NCBI RefSeq assembly: GCF_022259695.1
Contig: NZ_CP092099.1
Span: 2,526,471 to 2,590,470 of the forward strand
DNA from: Flaviramulus sp. BrNp1-15
Lineage (GTDB): Bacteria > Bacteroidota > Bacteroidia > Flavobacteriales > Flavobacteriaceae
DNA: 64,000 bases
Reading direction: 5' to 3'
Shown here: positions 9,478 to 17,335 of the stretch, in pieces
Layout: the number at the start of each line of letters is the position of its first letter
How positions within the stretch are numbered: position 1 is the stretch's first letter
Translations under genes and position numbers: made by a program
The notes under the pieces: generated by a model
What the model saw: the letters and a program-made list of their open reading frames with translations, nothing else
What the model was told of the DNA's origin: nothing
Databases searched by the model: none

Positions 9478-10074
9478 ATGAGCACAAAATCTCAACTTAC
9501 AGCAAAATATATCATAGAAGTTTCTGCTCCTATATTCAATAAAAATGGGTATGCAGCTACAAGTTTAAATGATATTACAAAAGCAACGGGTTTAACAAAA
9601 GGCGCAATATATGGGAACTTTAAAAACAAAGAAGATCTCGCCTACGCATCGTTTAAGTATATGGTAAAGTCTTTAATGAAACCGTTATCTGAACACCTTA
9701 AACTAAGTAAATCACCAATTCAAAAACTATTTTTAATAACCGATTTCTATAGAAATTATTATCCGTTTAGCAAGCAATTAGGTGGTTGCCCTGTATTAAA
9801 TATAGGTGTTGATGCAAATAATAGTAATTCAGATTTACTTAATAAGGTGAGAGATACTATTCAGCGAATTCAGGACAAACTCTGTTCAATTATTGAAACT
9901 GGTATAGAAGAAGGAGAAATTTCTACTGAAATTAATGCTATGCAATATGCTAAACGTATAGATACCATGATACAAGGCGCTATTTTTATGACATATACCA
10001 TGAATGATGAGTATTATATGAATGATACCATGAATCAAATAGACGAAATTATTACTAACGAACTTAAACTCTAA
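9478..10074 (+). CDS. TetR/AcrR-family transcriptional regulator
   Basis: 198 aa with an N-terminal TetR helix-turn-helix (about residues 10-55: N-K-N-G-Y-A-A-T-S-L-N-D-I and K-G-A-I-Y-G-N-F-K-N-K). The C-terminal ligand domain includes G-G-C-P-V-L-N-I-G-V-D, typical of the subgroup close to AcuR/YxaF-type regulators. It probably represses itself and the following thioesterase through the two TATACCA-type palindromes; the ligand may be an acyl-CoA or fatty acid given its neighbour, which is inference. Confidence 0.9.
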   Translation: MSTKSQLTAKYIIEVSAPIFNKNGYAATSLNDITKATGLTKGAIYGNFKNKEDLAYASFKYMVKSLMKPLSEHLKLSKSPIQKLFLITDFYRNYYPFSKQLGGCPVLNIGVDANNSNSDLLNKVRDTIQRIQDKLCSIIETGIEEGEISTEINAMQYAKRIDTMIQGAIFMTYTMNDEYYMNDTMNQIDEIITNELKL

Positions 10075-10090
10075 TATTTTTTTAACCAAC

Positions 10091-10110
10091 AATATACCAA
10101 ATGGTATATT
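10091..10110. promoter_or_regulatory. TetR-type palindromic operator 2 (upstream of thioesterase)
   Basis: AATATACCA-AA-TGGTATATT is a perfect palindrome sharing the ATATACCA/TGGTATAT arms with operator 1. It sits between the tetR stop (10074) and the thioesterase ATG (10125). Confidence 0.78.
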
Positions 10111-10124
10111 TTAATTTTTTAATT

Positions 10125-10616
10125 ATGAAACCACTTCCAAACGTATTACAAAGCAAAACAAAAATAAGATTTCAAGATTGCGACCCATTTAATCATCTTA
10201 ACAATGGTAGCTATATTAACTACTTTATGAATCATAGAGAAGATGTACTACTAAAACATTACGGATTAGACATCTATGAAATGGCTAAAACAAAGGGTAA
10301 AAGTTGGGTGTCTAGCAGCAACCAAATTGCTTACTTAAAACCAGCATTTCTTATGGAAAATGTAATAATAGAATCGCAATTAATTAAATATTCTGATAAT
10401 GAATTGAACGTTGAAATGCGCATGTATAATGAAGATAAAAGTCATTTAAAATCTATTATTTGGTGCGGATTTGTACATTTCAATTTATTGGCGCAAAAGC
10501 GTGAAACCCACAATGAGGATTTAATGCAATTATTTGATACTGTTAATAACTCTACACATGCCAATACTTTTGAAGAACGCCTTCTTCATTTGAAACAAAA
10601 ACTAGTAAAAAGTTAA
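10125..10616 (+). CDS. Acyl-CoA thioesterase, 4HBT hot-dog fold
   Basis: ATG at 10125 (M-K-P-L-P-N-V-L) is chosen because the earlier in-frame ATG at 10101 lies inside the operator palindrome. The 163 aa product carries R-F-Q-D-C-D-P-F-N-H-L-N-N-G-S-Y-I-N-Y-F (about residues 16-35), the catalytic Asp plus N-H-x-N-N signature of the 4-hydroxybenzoyl-CoA thioesterase family. Members hydrolyse acyl-CoA thioesters in the cytosol. Linked to a TetR gene, so a role in fatty-acid or toxic acyl-CoA control is inferred. Confidence 0.88.
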   Translation: MKPLPNVLQSKTKIRFQDCDPFNHLNNGSYINYFMNHREDVLLKHYGLDIYEMAKTKGKSWVSSSNQIAYLKPAFLMENVIIESQLIKYSDNELNVEMRMYNEDKSHLKSIIWCGFVHFNLLAQKRETHNEDLMQLFDTVNNSTHANTFEERLLHLKQKLVKS

Positions 10617-10833
10617 TAAAAAAATAGGGGTTTACAATAATTTGATAATAAACCAGTTAATTATTGTTAATGAATTTGTTAATAAAAAACTTACAATTTC
10701 TGGACATAATACCGATTAAAATTTTTAAATTAGCTTCATATAAGACCCTGAATTTTACACAAAACAGACAAATAATTAATAGTTTATACACATTTAATTA
10801 TTGTATAAATTGCTTAAAACCCTACTAACAACT

Positions 10834-11565
10834 ATGAATATATCCAAGTACATAGATTACACTCTTTTAAAATCAACAACAACAGAACATGAAATTATAG
10901 AACTTTGTCAAAAAGCAAAGGAAAATAATTATCATAGTGTATGTGTTAACAGCTGCTATGTTTCTTTAGCAAAACAGTTATTGGCTGATACAGAAGTTAA
11001 AGTGTGTACTGTAGTTGGATTCCCTCTTGGTGCTATGTCTACACATTCAAAAGCCTTTGAAGCAAAAAAAGCTGTTGAAGACGGAGCAAATGAAATTGAT
11101 ATGGTTATCAATTTAGGCTACCTAAAAAGTAGAAATTATGTATCAGTTTTAAGAGATATTAGCGATGTAAAATTTGCTATTAGTAATACACCTTTAAAAG
11201 TCATCATAGAAATATCCGAATTAAATAAAAACGAAATTATTAAAGCTTGTGAAATCTGTTTAGATGCAAAAGCAGATTTTGTTAAAACTTCTACTGGTTT
11301 TGCTAAAAGCGGTGCTACATTAACTGCTGTTAAGATTATAAAGAAAACTGTAAAAAATCGAGCTAAAATAAAAGCTTCTGGCGGTATTAGCGACTATGAA
11401 ACTGCATTAAAATATATTGAAGCAGGTGCTGATAGAATTGGAACATCTTCTGAAATATTAGAACCAGCAAATAATAACTCTCAAATTAGAAATTCCAAAA
11501 TATACAAACAGTATATTGATAACATGCAAAAAACTGGTCTAACAAAAACAAGTTCTACCGTATAA
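10834..11565 (+). CDS. deoC: Deoxyribose-phosphate aldolase, paralogue 1
   Basis: ATG at 10834 (M-N-I-S-K-Y-I-D-Y-T-L-L-K), 243 aa; the frame runs upstream from a TTG but only from this ATG does homology begin. Class I aldolase signatures are intact: E-I-D-M-V-I-N-L-G holds the Asp, D-F-V-K-T-S-T-G-F the Schiff-base Lys and K-I-K-A-S-G-G-I the second Lys. It splits 2-deoxyribose-5-phosphate into glyceraldehyde-3-phosphate and acetaldehyde in deoxynucleoside catabolism. A clear paralogue follows 98 bases downstream. The segment V-I-I-E-I-S-E-L-N-K diverges from the usual E-T-x-x-L-x motif. Confidence 0.93.
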   Translation: MNISKYIDYTLLKSTTTEHEIIELCQKAKENNYHSVCVNSCYVSLAKQLLADTEVKVCTVVGFPLGAMSTHSKAFEAKKAVEDGANEIDMVINLGYLKSRNYVSVLRDISDVKFAISNTPLKVIIEISELNKNEIIKACEICLDAKADFVKTSTGFAKSGATLTAVKIIKKTVKNRAKIKASGGISDYETALKYIEAGADRIGTSSEILEPANNNSQIRNSKIYKQYIDNMQKTGLTKTSSTV

Positions 11566-11625
11566 AAGTGTTAGAAAAGTTTAAATTTCACACAGCAAAA
11601 AAACCTTAATTCAATAATTGTTTAA

Positions 11626-11633
11626 TACATTTG
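11626..11633 (+). promoter_or_regulatory. Bacteroidetes-type -7 box before the second deoC
   Basis: TACATTTG fits TAnnTTTG and lies 30 bases before the ATG of the second deoC, suggesting that it has its own promoter. I do not see a good TTTG -33 element at the expected spacing. Confidence 0.4.
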
Positions 11634-11663
11634 ATACGTGTAATTTTTAATAAAATTAACACT

Positions 11664-12329
11664 ATGAATTCTATAAACAATTATATAGACCACACGCTTT
11701 TAAAGGCTACAGCTACTAAAACCGAAATCATTAAGCTTTGCCAAGAAGCAAAAGAACATAACTTTTTTTCAGTTTGTGTTAATAGCTGTTATGCAGCTTT
11801 AGCCAAAGCAGAGCTTAAAAATAGTAATGTTAAAGTTTGCTGCGTTATTGGTTTTCCTCTTGGTGCCATGAGCACTAAGTCCAAAGTTGAAGAAGCCAAA
11901 GCTGCTTTAAATGATGGTGCGGATGAAATTGATATGGTAATCAATATAGGATTACTAAAAAGTAAAGATTTTGATGCGGTTTGGAAAGATATTGAAGGTG
12001 TAAAACGTATTATGCCTAACAATACACTTAAGGTTATTTTAGAAACTTGCTATCTTGAAGAATTAGAAATCATAAAAGCTAGCGAGCTTGCTATACAAAG
12101 TGGAGCCGATTTTATAAAAACCTCTACCGGTTTTGGAAGTGGTGGCGCTACCATTCATGATGTAGAAATCATGAAAAGTGTTGCTAAAAATGAAATTAAA
12201 ATAAAAGCTTCAGGCGGTATAAAAGACCAAAAAACAGCTTTAGAATACATAAATCTAGGTGTACAGCGCCTTGGGACATCCTCTGGAATTACAATTCTTA
12301 AAGATGAATCATCAAATTCTAATTATTAA
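11664..12329 (+). CDS. deoC: Deoxyribose-phosphate aldolase, paralogue 2
   Basis: ATG at 11664 gives 221 aa, the typical short DeoC length. All catalytic elements are present: E-I-D-M-V-I-N-I-G, D-F-I-K-T-S-T-G-F and K-I-K-A-S-G-G-I. It keeps the common V-I-L-E-T-C-Y-L segment that paralogue 1 has altered, so this copy is the better candidate for the canonical housekeeping enzyme. The two copies share long identical stretches such as G-F-P-L-G-A-M-S-T and S-V-C-V-N-S-C-Y, indicating tandem duplication followed by divergence. Confidence 0.94.
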   Translation: MNSINNYIDHTLLKATATKTEIIKLCQEAKEHNFFSVCVNSCYAALAKAELKNSNVKVCCVIGFPLGAMSTKSKVEEAKAALNDGADEIDMVINIGLLKSKDFDAVWKDIEGVKRIMPNNTLKVILETCYLEELEIIKASELAIQSGADFIKTSTGFGSGGATIHDVEIMKSVAKNEIKIKASGGIKDQKTALEYINLGVQRLGTSSGITILKDESSNSNY

Positions 12330-12375
12330 AACTATAGCTCTTTTAAAGCTTTTAAGAATTTTTTTATTTTAAATA

Positions 12376-13125
12376 CTATTCAACAGTATTAATCTGAACA
12401 GATATATTTTCTAATTCTATTTTTGAAAGTAGTTCTAATTTACCTTCTTCAAAAACAGCATCTAAGTTTTCTAAAAATGTATTTTTATCTTTTGGCTTGT
12501 AGTTATTATAATCTACTAATCTAATACCATTTATAAACCTTTCGTTGTAAGCTTCACGAAAACGTAAACCCACACCGTCGCTTTCCGCATAAGAATAAGC
12601 TAAATAATCTACTTTAAATGTTTCCGCATTTACCCAATAGATAAATACATCATCAAAATCTTCACCTCCACCTTCTTCATTAAAAGTAACTTTTATTTTA
12701 TGATAGTTATTTCCCTTTATTTTAAAGTTACCTAAAGATATCTTATTCACTGCTTTATCATTCAACCCAAAAGGCAACACCGAGAAATAGTGTACAGAGT
12801 TTACCGAAGCTGTATATTTTACAGCCATGGAATCTGGAACATGAACTAAAGTATCATTTACAAATCTTTTAAAACCTTTATTATCTAAAACATCTTGAAT
12901 AACATTTAAAGAGTCTTTAAACGTTCTTTCTAATTGAAATTTCCAATTGTTACGAATAGCCTTGTAATGTCTATCTCTAAAATCGAAAGCTATAGTTGCA
13001 TTTTTAAATAGATTCCCTCCACTAACTTCAATCGACTTATTGATAATTAAGTTAGCATCTTTAACGTCTTGCTCGCAGCTTAAAATCAAAATTAAAGATA
13101 TAAAAAAGAAAAAGAATTTGTTCAT
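12376..13125 (-). CDS. DUF6503-family lipoprotein
   Basis: The start is taken at ATG 13125 (M-N-K-F-F-F-F-F-I-S) because this gives a lipoprotein signal with L-I-L-S-C; the frame opens 15 codons earlier. About 249 aa. The pattern I-N-K-S-I-E-V-S-G-G followed by F-D-F-R-D-R-H-Y resembles flavobacterial DUF6503 proteins. The fold may be LolA-like, binding a lipophilic ligand, but function is unknown. It lies 68 bases downstream of pxpC on the same strand, possibly as the last gene of that operon. Confidence 0.7.
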   Translation of the reverse strand: MNKFFFFFISLILILSCEQDVKDANLIINKSIEVSGGNLFKNATIAFDFRDRHYKAIRNNWKFQLERTFKDSLNVIQDVLDNKGFKRFVNDTLVHVPDSMAVKYTASVNSVHYFSVLPFGLNDKAVNKISLGNFKIKGNNYHKIKVTFNEEGGGEDFDDVFIYWVNAETFKVDYLAYSYAESDGVGLRFREAYNERFINGIRLVDYNNYKPKDKNTFLENLDAVFEEGKLELLSKIELENISVQINTVE

Positions 13126-13193
13126 AACAACAGTAATTTTAAAAGTCTGTCGTAAAACTAACGAATACATAACCCTGCATCTATAATCTTAAC

Positions 13194-14048
13194 TTAATAT
13201 TTAGAATTAAGCTTAAAACTAATAGTATTACCCGTAAACTTTTGAGCTAGAATACTAATAGCAGATTCTTTTAACTGTAACACACGTGGGTAACCTCCTG
13301 TAGTTTGGCAATCACGCATTAAAACAATAAGCTTTCCAGAAGGAGTTAATTGAATAGTTCCTGGAAGTACCGCCGATGTAATTATAGGTTTTAAATTATT
13401 ACTTAAAGTTTCATTTAATTGATAAGCCATTCTATTGTTATCTTTTGAAATAGTAAAATCCTTTGAAAACAATATGTCTTGTTGATTTTTAGAAAGGCAA
13501 TCAAATTCTGTCCCTTTAAAAACTTCAATAGTTTTAGAACTGATGTAAGATGAATCAATTTTTACCGAAGCATTTTGAATACCATCAAATTTAGAGGATT
13601 CTAAAATAGCAATTTCATCGTTTTTACGAAGTATAAACTGTTTAGTTATGTTTTGATACATACTTTTACTATTCATAACAGTTTCTGTCTTAAAACCACC
13701 TGAAACTGCCAAATAAGAACGAAATCCTGTAATTAATTTACCAAAGGATAAAACATCATCTGGTTTAACGCTTATTATTTTATTTAATTGAATCGCCTGA
13801 TTATTAATCTTTGCAGACATATCTGCCCCAGAAATAGCAATATACGTTTGTGATTTAAATTGAAGCGTTGGTCCCATCATGGTTATTTCTAAAACAGCAT
13901 CATTTTCATTATTACCTAACAATGCATTTGCTAAAGCTGCAGCTTTTTTATCCATAACACCAGAATAAGGCACACCAAATTCTTGAAAACCAGAACGTCC
14001 AAAATCTTGAATGGTAGAATAAAAACCTGGCTTTAAAACCTTAATCAT
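13194..14048 (-). CDS. pxpC: 5-oxoprolinase subunit C (biotin-dependent carboxyltransferase family)
   Basis: 284 aa. N-terminal K-P-G-F-Y-S-T-I-Q-D-F-G-R-S-G and G-V-P-Y-S-G-V-M-D are the classical start of the KipA/PxpC (AHS2) domain, and T-T-G-G-Y-P-R near the C-terminus is conserved. With PxpA and PxpB it converts 5-oxoproline (pyroglutamate) to glutamate at the cost of ATP in the cytosol. The start overlaps the end of pxpB by 8 bases, so translational coupling is likely. Slightly shorter than Proteobacterial homologues. Confidence 0.93.
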   Translation of the reverse strand: MIKVLKPGFYSTIQDFGRSGFQEFGVPYSGVMDKKAAALANALLGNNENDAVLEITMMGPTLQFKSQTYIAISGADMSAKINNQAIQLNKIISVKPDDVLSFGKLITGFRSYLAVSGGFKTETVMNSKSMYQNITKQFILRKNDEIAILESSKFDGIQNASVKIDSSYISSKTIEVFKGTEFDCLSKNQQDILFSKDFTISKDNNRMAYQLNETLSNNLKPIITSAVLPGTIQLTPSGKLIVLMRDCQTTGGYPRVLQLKESAISILAQKFTGNTISFKLNSKY

Positions 14049-14772
14049 CTATCACCTCGCTTTCTATTTGATAAACTTTGGCATCAACCAAGGTTTTAAT
14101 ATCGTGATGTTCTTTTAAGCTAATTGGGTAAAATTGAATACGGTCTCCAGACTTTGCAAAACAGGGTTGATCTTTTGATGCATCAAAAAAATTAATAGGT
14201 GAATTTCCTATAATATTCCAACCTCCTGGACTCGCATTTGGATACACACCAGTTTGGTTTCCACCAATTGCAACAGCTCCTTTTTCTATTTGTAATCTTG
14301 GTGTAGATTTTCTTGAAACATGAAGTGTTTTATCTAAACCTCCTAAGTATAAAAACCCAGGTAAGAAACCAATAAAATAAACCGTATAAATGGCTTGAGT
14401 ATGCAGCTTAATTATGTCTTCTTTTGATAGTTTTTTTCCTTTTGAAATTAACTCCATATCAAGTCCAAATTCATCATGATAACATACTGGAATTCTCCAT
14501 AAAAGCGAATCTGTTTTATAAAAATCAATTTCTTTGCTATAGATTTTATCTATAATAGTTGTTTCAGCTTCAAAATCATTTACACACTTATTGTATATAA
14601 TTAATAATGAGTTATATGCTGATTTTAATTCAACTAAAGATTTAATATGACTGTTTTTGATTTTTTGTTTAAAATTAATGATATCTTTTAAAATATCACC
14701 ATCAATAACCTGAGTCCACTCTACCAAAATAGCACGTTCACCATATGGTTTGTATGTTAGTTTAAAAGCCAC
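14041..14772 (-). CDS. pxpB: 5-oxoprolinase subunit B (KipI-like)
   Basis: 243 aa AHS1-domain protein. P-Y-G-E-R-A-I-L-V-E-W at residues 8-18 and G-F-L-P-G-F-L-Y-L-G-G-L near 135 followed by G-A-V-A-I-G-G-N-Q-T-G-V-Y-P are family signatures. It forms the PxpBC subcomplex of 5-oxoprolinase. It begins 6 bases after the stop of pxpA and overlaps pxpC. Confidence 0.93.
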   Translation of the reverse strand: MAFKLTYKPYGERAILVEWTQVIDGDILKDIINFKQKIKNSHIKSLVELKSAYNSLLIIYNKCVNDFEAETTIIDKIYSKEIDFYKTDSLLWRIPVCYHDEFGLDMELISKGKKLSKEDIIKLHTQAIYTVYFIGFLPGFLYLGGLDKTLHVSRKSTPRLQIEKGAVAIGGNQTGVYPNASPGGWNIIGNSPINFFDASKDQPCFAKSGDRIQFYPISLKEHHDIKTLVDAKVYQIESEVIDD

Positions 14773-14778
14773 TAAAAA

Positions 14779-15519
14779 TTATCGAATTTTAATACCATGT
14801 AATTCTAATTTTTCTTTTAAATTTTTAATCAAAATTACTGCTTTTGGGTGGTCTCCATGAATGCAAAATGTATTAGCTTTAATACCTATTTCATGACCTT
14901 GAATAGTCTTTACTTTTCCTTTAGAAATCATTCTAAAAACATGTTCAAATAATTCATTTTCATCATCAATTAATGCGTCTTTTTCTTGCCTTGAAACTAG
15001 AGTTAAATTGTCATTATAATTTCTATCTGCAAAAGCTTCATATGTAATATTAATTCCATTTTGTTGAGCCAAATCTGCAATAACCGATTTATAAGGCACA
15101 TACAATTTTATTGGCAAAACTATGCTTTTCATAACCTCAACTAGTACTTTTGCAATACGTTCATCTGTGGCTGCTAAATTATAAAGTGCACCGTGAGGTT
15201 TTACATGGTGAAATATAGCATGTTGTTCGTTTAGAATACTAACAAGGCTATTTATTTGTTGTTTTACTGATGTGAATAAAGCCACACAAGACATATCCAT
15301 AGCTTGTCTGCCAAAATTTTTTTTATCTGGAAACGATGGATGCGCACCAATTTTTACGCGATGTTTCTTAGCAAGTTTAACTACAGAAGTCATTGTTTCA
15401 ACATCACCTGCATGACCTCCACAAGCAATATTACATGAAGCAATATAAGGCATTATCTGGGGTTCGTTACCAATCCCCTCACCTACATCTACATTAATAT
15501 CTACAATTTGATTTTCCAC
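14779..15519 (-). CDS. pxpA: 5-oxoprolinase subunit A (LamB/YcsF family)
   Basis: 246 aa. I-D-I-N-V-D-V-G-E-G (residues 5-13), I-A-S-C-N-I-A-C-G-G-H-A-G-D and I-G-A-H-P-S-F-P-D are diagnostic of the YcsF/PxpA family, as is C-I-H-G-D-H-P near the C-terminus. It is the first gene of pxpABC. The housekeeping role is removal of spontaneously formed 5-oxoproline. Confidence 0.95.
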   Translation of the reverse strand: MENQIVDINVDVGEGIGNEPQIMPYIASCNIACGGHAGDVETMTSVVKLAKKHRVKIGAHPSFPDKKNFGRQAMDMSCVALFTSVKQQINSLVSILNEQHAIFHHVKPHGALYNLAATDERIAKVLVEVMKSIVLPIKLYVPYKSVIADLAQQNGINITYEAFADRNYNDNLTLVSRQEKDALIDDENELFEHVFRMISKGKVKTIQGHEIGIKANTFCIHGDHPKAVILIKNLKEKLELHGIKIR

Positions 15520-15543
15520 TAAACTAATTTAGTGAATTCTAAT

Positions 15544-16650
15544 TTATTTTGATGTAGAATTGAGCGCATAAATAGCAAAACTTCCTAACCAATGTCCGCC
15601 CTCATAACTATCGCCTACAATACTTGGTAATGAGTAATTTACATGTTGATTTGCTATATTTTTTAAATGATTGTATTCTGGTAAACCTTCGGCGATTGTA
15701 TTTAAACTCCATGCTCGGGAGAAATTTACACCATCTAGATGTACTAAATGCCCATCGGTTCTATCAGATACCACACCAACTTCCAAACTGTAATTTTTAT
15801 TTTTTAATTCTGGTAAAAAGGCTCTCAACCAAGTTTTAAATTCTGCTTTTGGCAACAAACGTTTCATTAGAGCAGCTTCTTCTAAACAGGGTGATAAAAA
15901 ATCGCTCCCACTAGGCTCCCAACGCATCGGGCAATTATTATCGCTTATAAAGAAGTATTTAGCACGGTCTTCTATAGCTATTTTTAAAGCGTCGTGCTTA
16001 ACAGTTTTAGCATAATCGTAAGCAAAACTTAACCCAAATGCTGTATTGGTGTGCGTTCCTACACGCAACGGGTAATTTAGTTTTGGTAAAAATGCAATAT
16101 ATTTATCAATAATTAAATCGGTTAGCGGTTGTAAATTACTTTCTAGTTCCCTTGCAATTGGTGCATCCCAAGTATGCAATTCTTCTGCAAGTTTAAGTAA
16201 CCACGCCCATCCATAAGTACGTTCGTAAGATTTGTTATGCTTGCCATTAAAGTATTCAACTTCTGCTAGTATTTTTTCTTTTGATATGTTTTTAAGCAAA
16301 CGAGCTTTGGCTTCTTCAGCTTTTTCCATGTTTGGAAATTGCTTTAGTAAACTTACCAAACTCCAATGCCCATGTACCGCCGAATGCCAATCGAAGCAAC
16401 CATAGAATGCCGGATGCAATTGTGTTGGCGGTTTCAAATCTTCTTCACCACCTAAAGTTTGTGATAGCTTGTTTGGGTATTCTATATTCATGCAATGCAA
16501 TGGTAGTTCTGCGAGTGTATTAGCCTGTTTTAAGTTGAGAATTGGGATTTTAGCGATTTCAACTTTTGGGGTTTCTATTGGTTCTTTTTCTTTTGAAGTG
16601 TTGCAACTAAAAGCTAATATTACTAATAAAATTATTATGATTTTTTTCAT
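15544..16650 (-). CDS. DUF2891 lipoprotein linked to pxpABC
   Basis: 368 aa with a lipoprotein signal (hydrophobic 4-14, A-F-S-C near residue 16). The body is helical, with W-A-W-L-L-K-L-A-E-E-L and H-T-N-T-A-F-G-L-S stretches and a conserved G-G-H-W-L-G-S-F-A at the C-terminus, as in DUF2891 proteins, which have an alpha/alpha toroid look. It ends 24 bases before pxpA and is probably its operon leader. Function unknown; association with peptide or pyroglutamate handling is a guess from context. Confidence 0.82.
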   Translation of the reverse strand: MKKIIIILLVILAFSCNTSKEKEPIETPKVEIAKIPILNLKQANTLAELPLHCMNIEYPNKLSQTLGGEEDLKPPTQLHPAFYGCFDWHSAVHGHWSLVSLLKQFPNMEKAEEAKARLLKNISKEKILAEVEYFNGKHNKSYERTYGWAWLLKLAEELHTWDAPIARELESNLQPLTDLIIDKYIAFLPKLNYPLRVGTHTNTAFGLSFAYDYAKTVKHDALKIAIEDRAKYFFISDNNCPMRWEPSGSDFLSPCLEEAALMKRLLPKAEFKTWLRAFLPELKNKNYSLEVGVVSDRTDGHLVHLDGVNFSRAWSLNTIAEGLPEYNHLKNIANQHVNYSLPSIVGDSYEGGHWLGSFAIYALNSTSK

Positions 16651-16706
16651 TATCTAAAAGTAGAAAATAGTTTATAAGTTTAATTACAAAAGGTCGCTAA
16701 TTGTAC

Positions 16707-16727
16707 TTCGAAGTTACAAACTTCGAA
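16707..16727. repeat. Perfect 21 bp palindromic REP-like element
   Basis: TTCGAAGTT-ACA-AACTTCGAA is a 9+3+9 perfect inverted repeat in the gap between the DUF2891 start and the end of the TonB-like gene. It lacks a T-run on either side, so it is a weak terminator candidate; it looks like a short dispersed palindromic repeat. Confidence 0.55.
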
Positions 16728-16761
16728 GGGGAGATGTTATTATTTTTTTTAAATTATATAT

Positions 16762-17313
16762 TTACCAAATTTTCACCCTAAAAGGAAAATGGTAAGTAAC
16801 ACTCTGATTTACACCATTTCTTATAGCTGGCTCAATTTCTGGAAAATTCATCAATACTCGATTTAGCTCTATTTCTACTTTTCCTTTCAAGTCATTACTT
16901 TTGTGAAATTTTATATCTTTAATTTTTCCTTCTGAGTTAATTGTAAATTGAATTAATAAAAACACCGAAGTACCTTTTTTATAATAATCATAAGGTGGCC
17001 TGAATTTTTTACGCAAAATTTCATAAAATTTATTTTTGAAGCAATCTTGCCTATCGGAATTTAAAGTCAACTTTCCACATTTTCTTTTAAATGTAGGAGC
17101 TAATCCATAGCCATCTTCAAAAGACGCATTAACTATTGGGTAATTCCTATTTGGTCTAACAAAATCCTTAAAATATCTTCCTCTTAATGAATCATATTCA
17201 ATCAGATCATATTTAAAATATTTATCCTGTTCATACTTTGTTAGAGAATCTTTTTGTGAATAGGAAAAAGATATAAATAAAAGAAAAAGAATTAATATGC
17301 ATTTATTTTTCAT
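16762..17313 (-). CDS. Secreted TonB C-terminal-domain protein
   Basis: The start is taken at ATG 17313 (M-K-N-K-C-I-L-I-L-F) because it begins a signal peptide ending near S-Y-S-Q; the longer frame overlaps yifB. The product has about 183 aa. The C-terminal ~90 residues contain I-Q-F-T-I-N-S-E-G-K-I-K-D-I-K, the TonB C-terminal fold. Unlike true TonB it has a cleaved signal instead of a cytoplasmic-membrane anchor and lacks a proline-rich spacer, so it probably is not an energy transducer by itself. Confidence 0.7.
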   Translation of the reverse strand: MKNKCILILFLLFISFSYSQKDSLTKYEQDKYFKYDLIEYDSLRGRYFKDFVRPNRNYPIVNASFEDGYGLAPTFKRKCGKLTLNSDRQDCFKNKFYEILRKKFRPPYDYYKKGTSVFLLIQFTINSEGKIKDIKFHKSNDLKGKVEIELNRVLMNFPEIEPAIRNGVNQSVTYHFPFRVKIW

Positions 17314-17335
17314 AATTAGTATGACGTATAAAATT

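Noticed and set aside
10101-10124. Earlier ATG for the thioesterase gene
   Set aside because: It lies inside the palindromic operator and adds residues not part of the hot-dog domain; the ATG at 10125 is preferred.
12330-12375. Possible terminator between deoC paralogue 2 and the DUF6503 gene
   Set aside because: A T-run is present but the stem (TCTT / AAGA with mismatch) is too weak to call with confidence.
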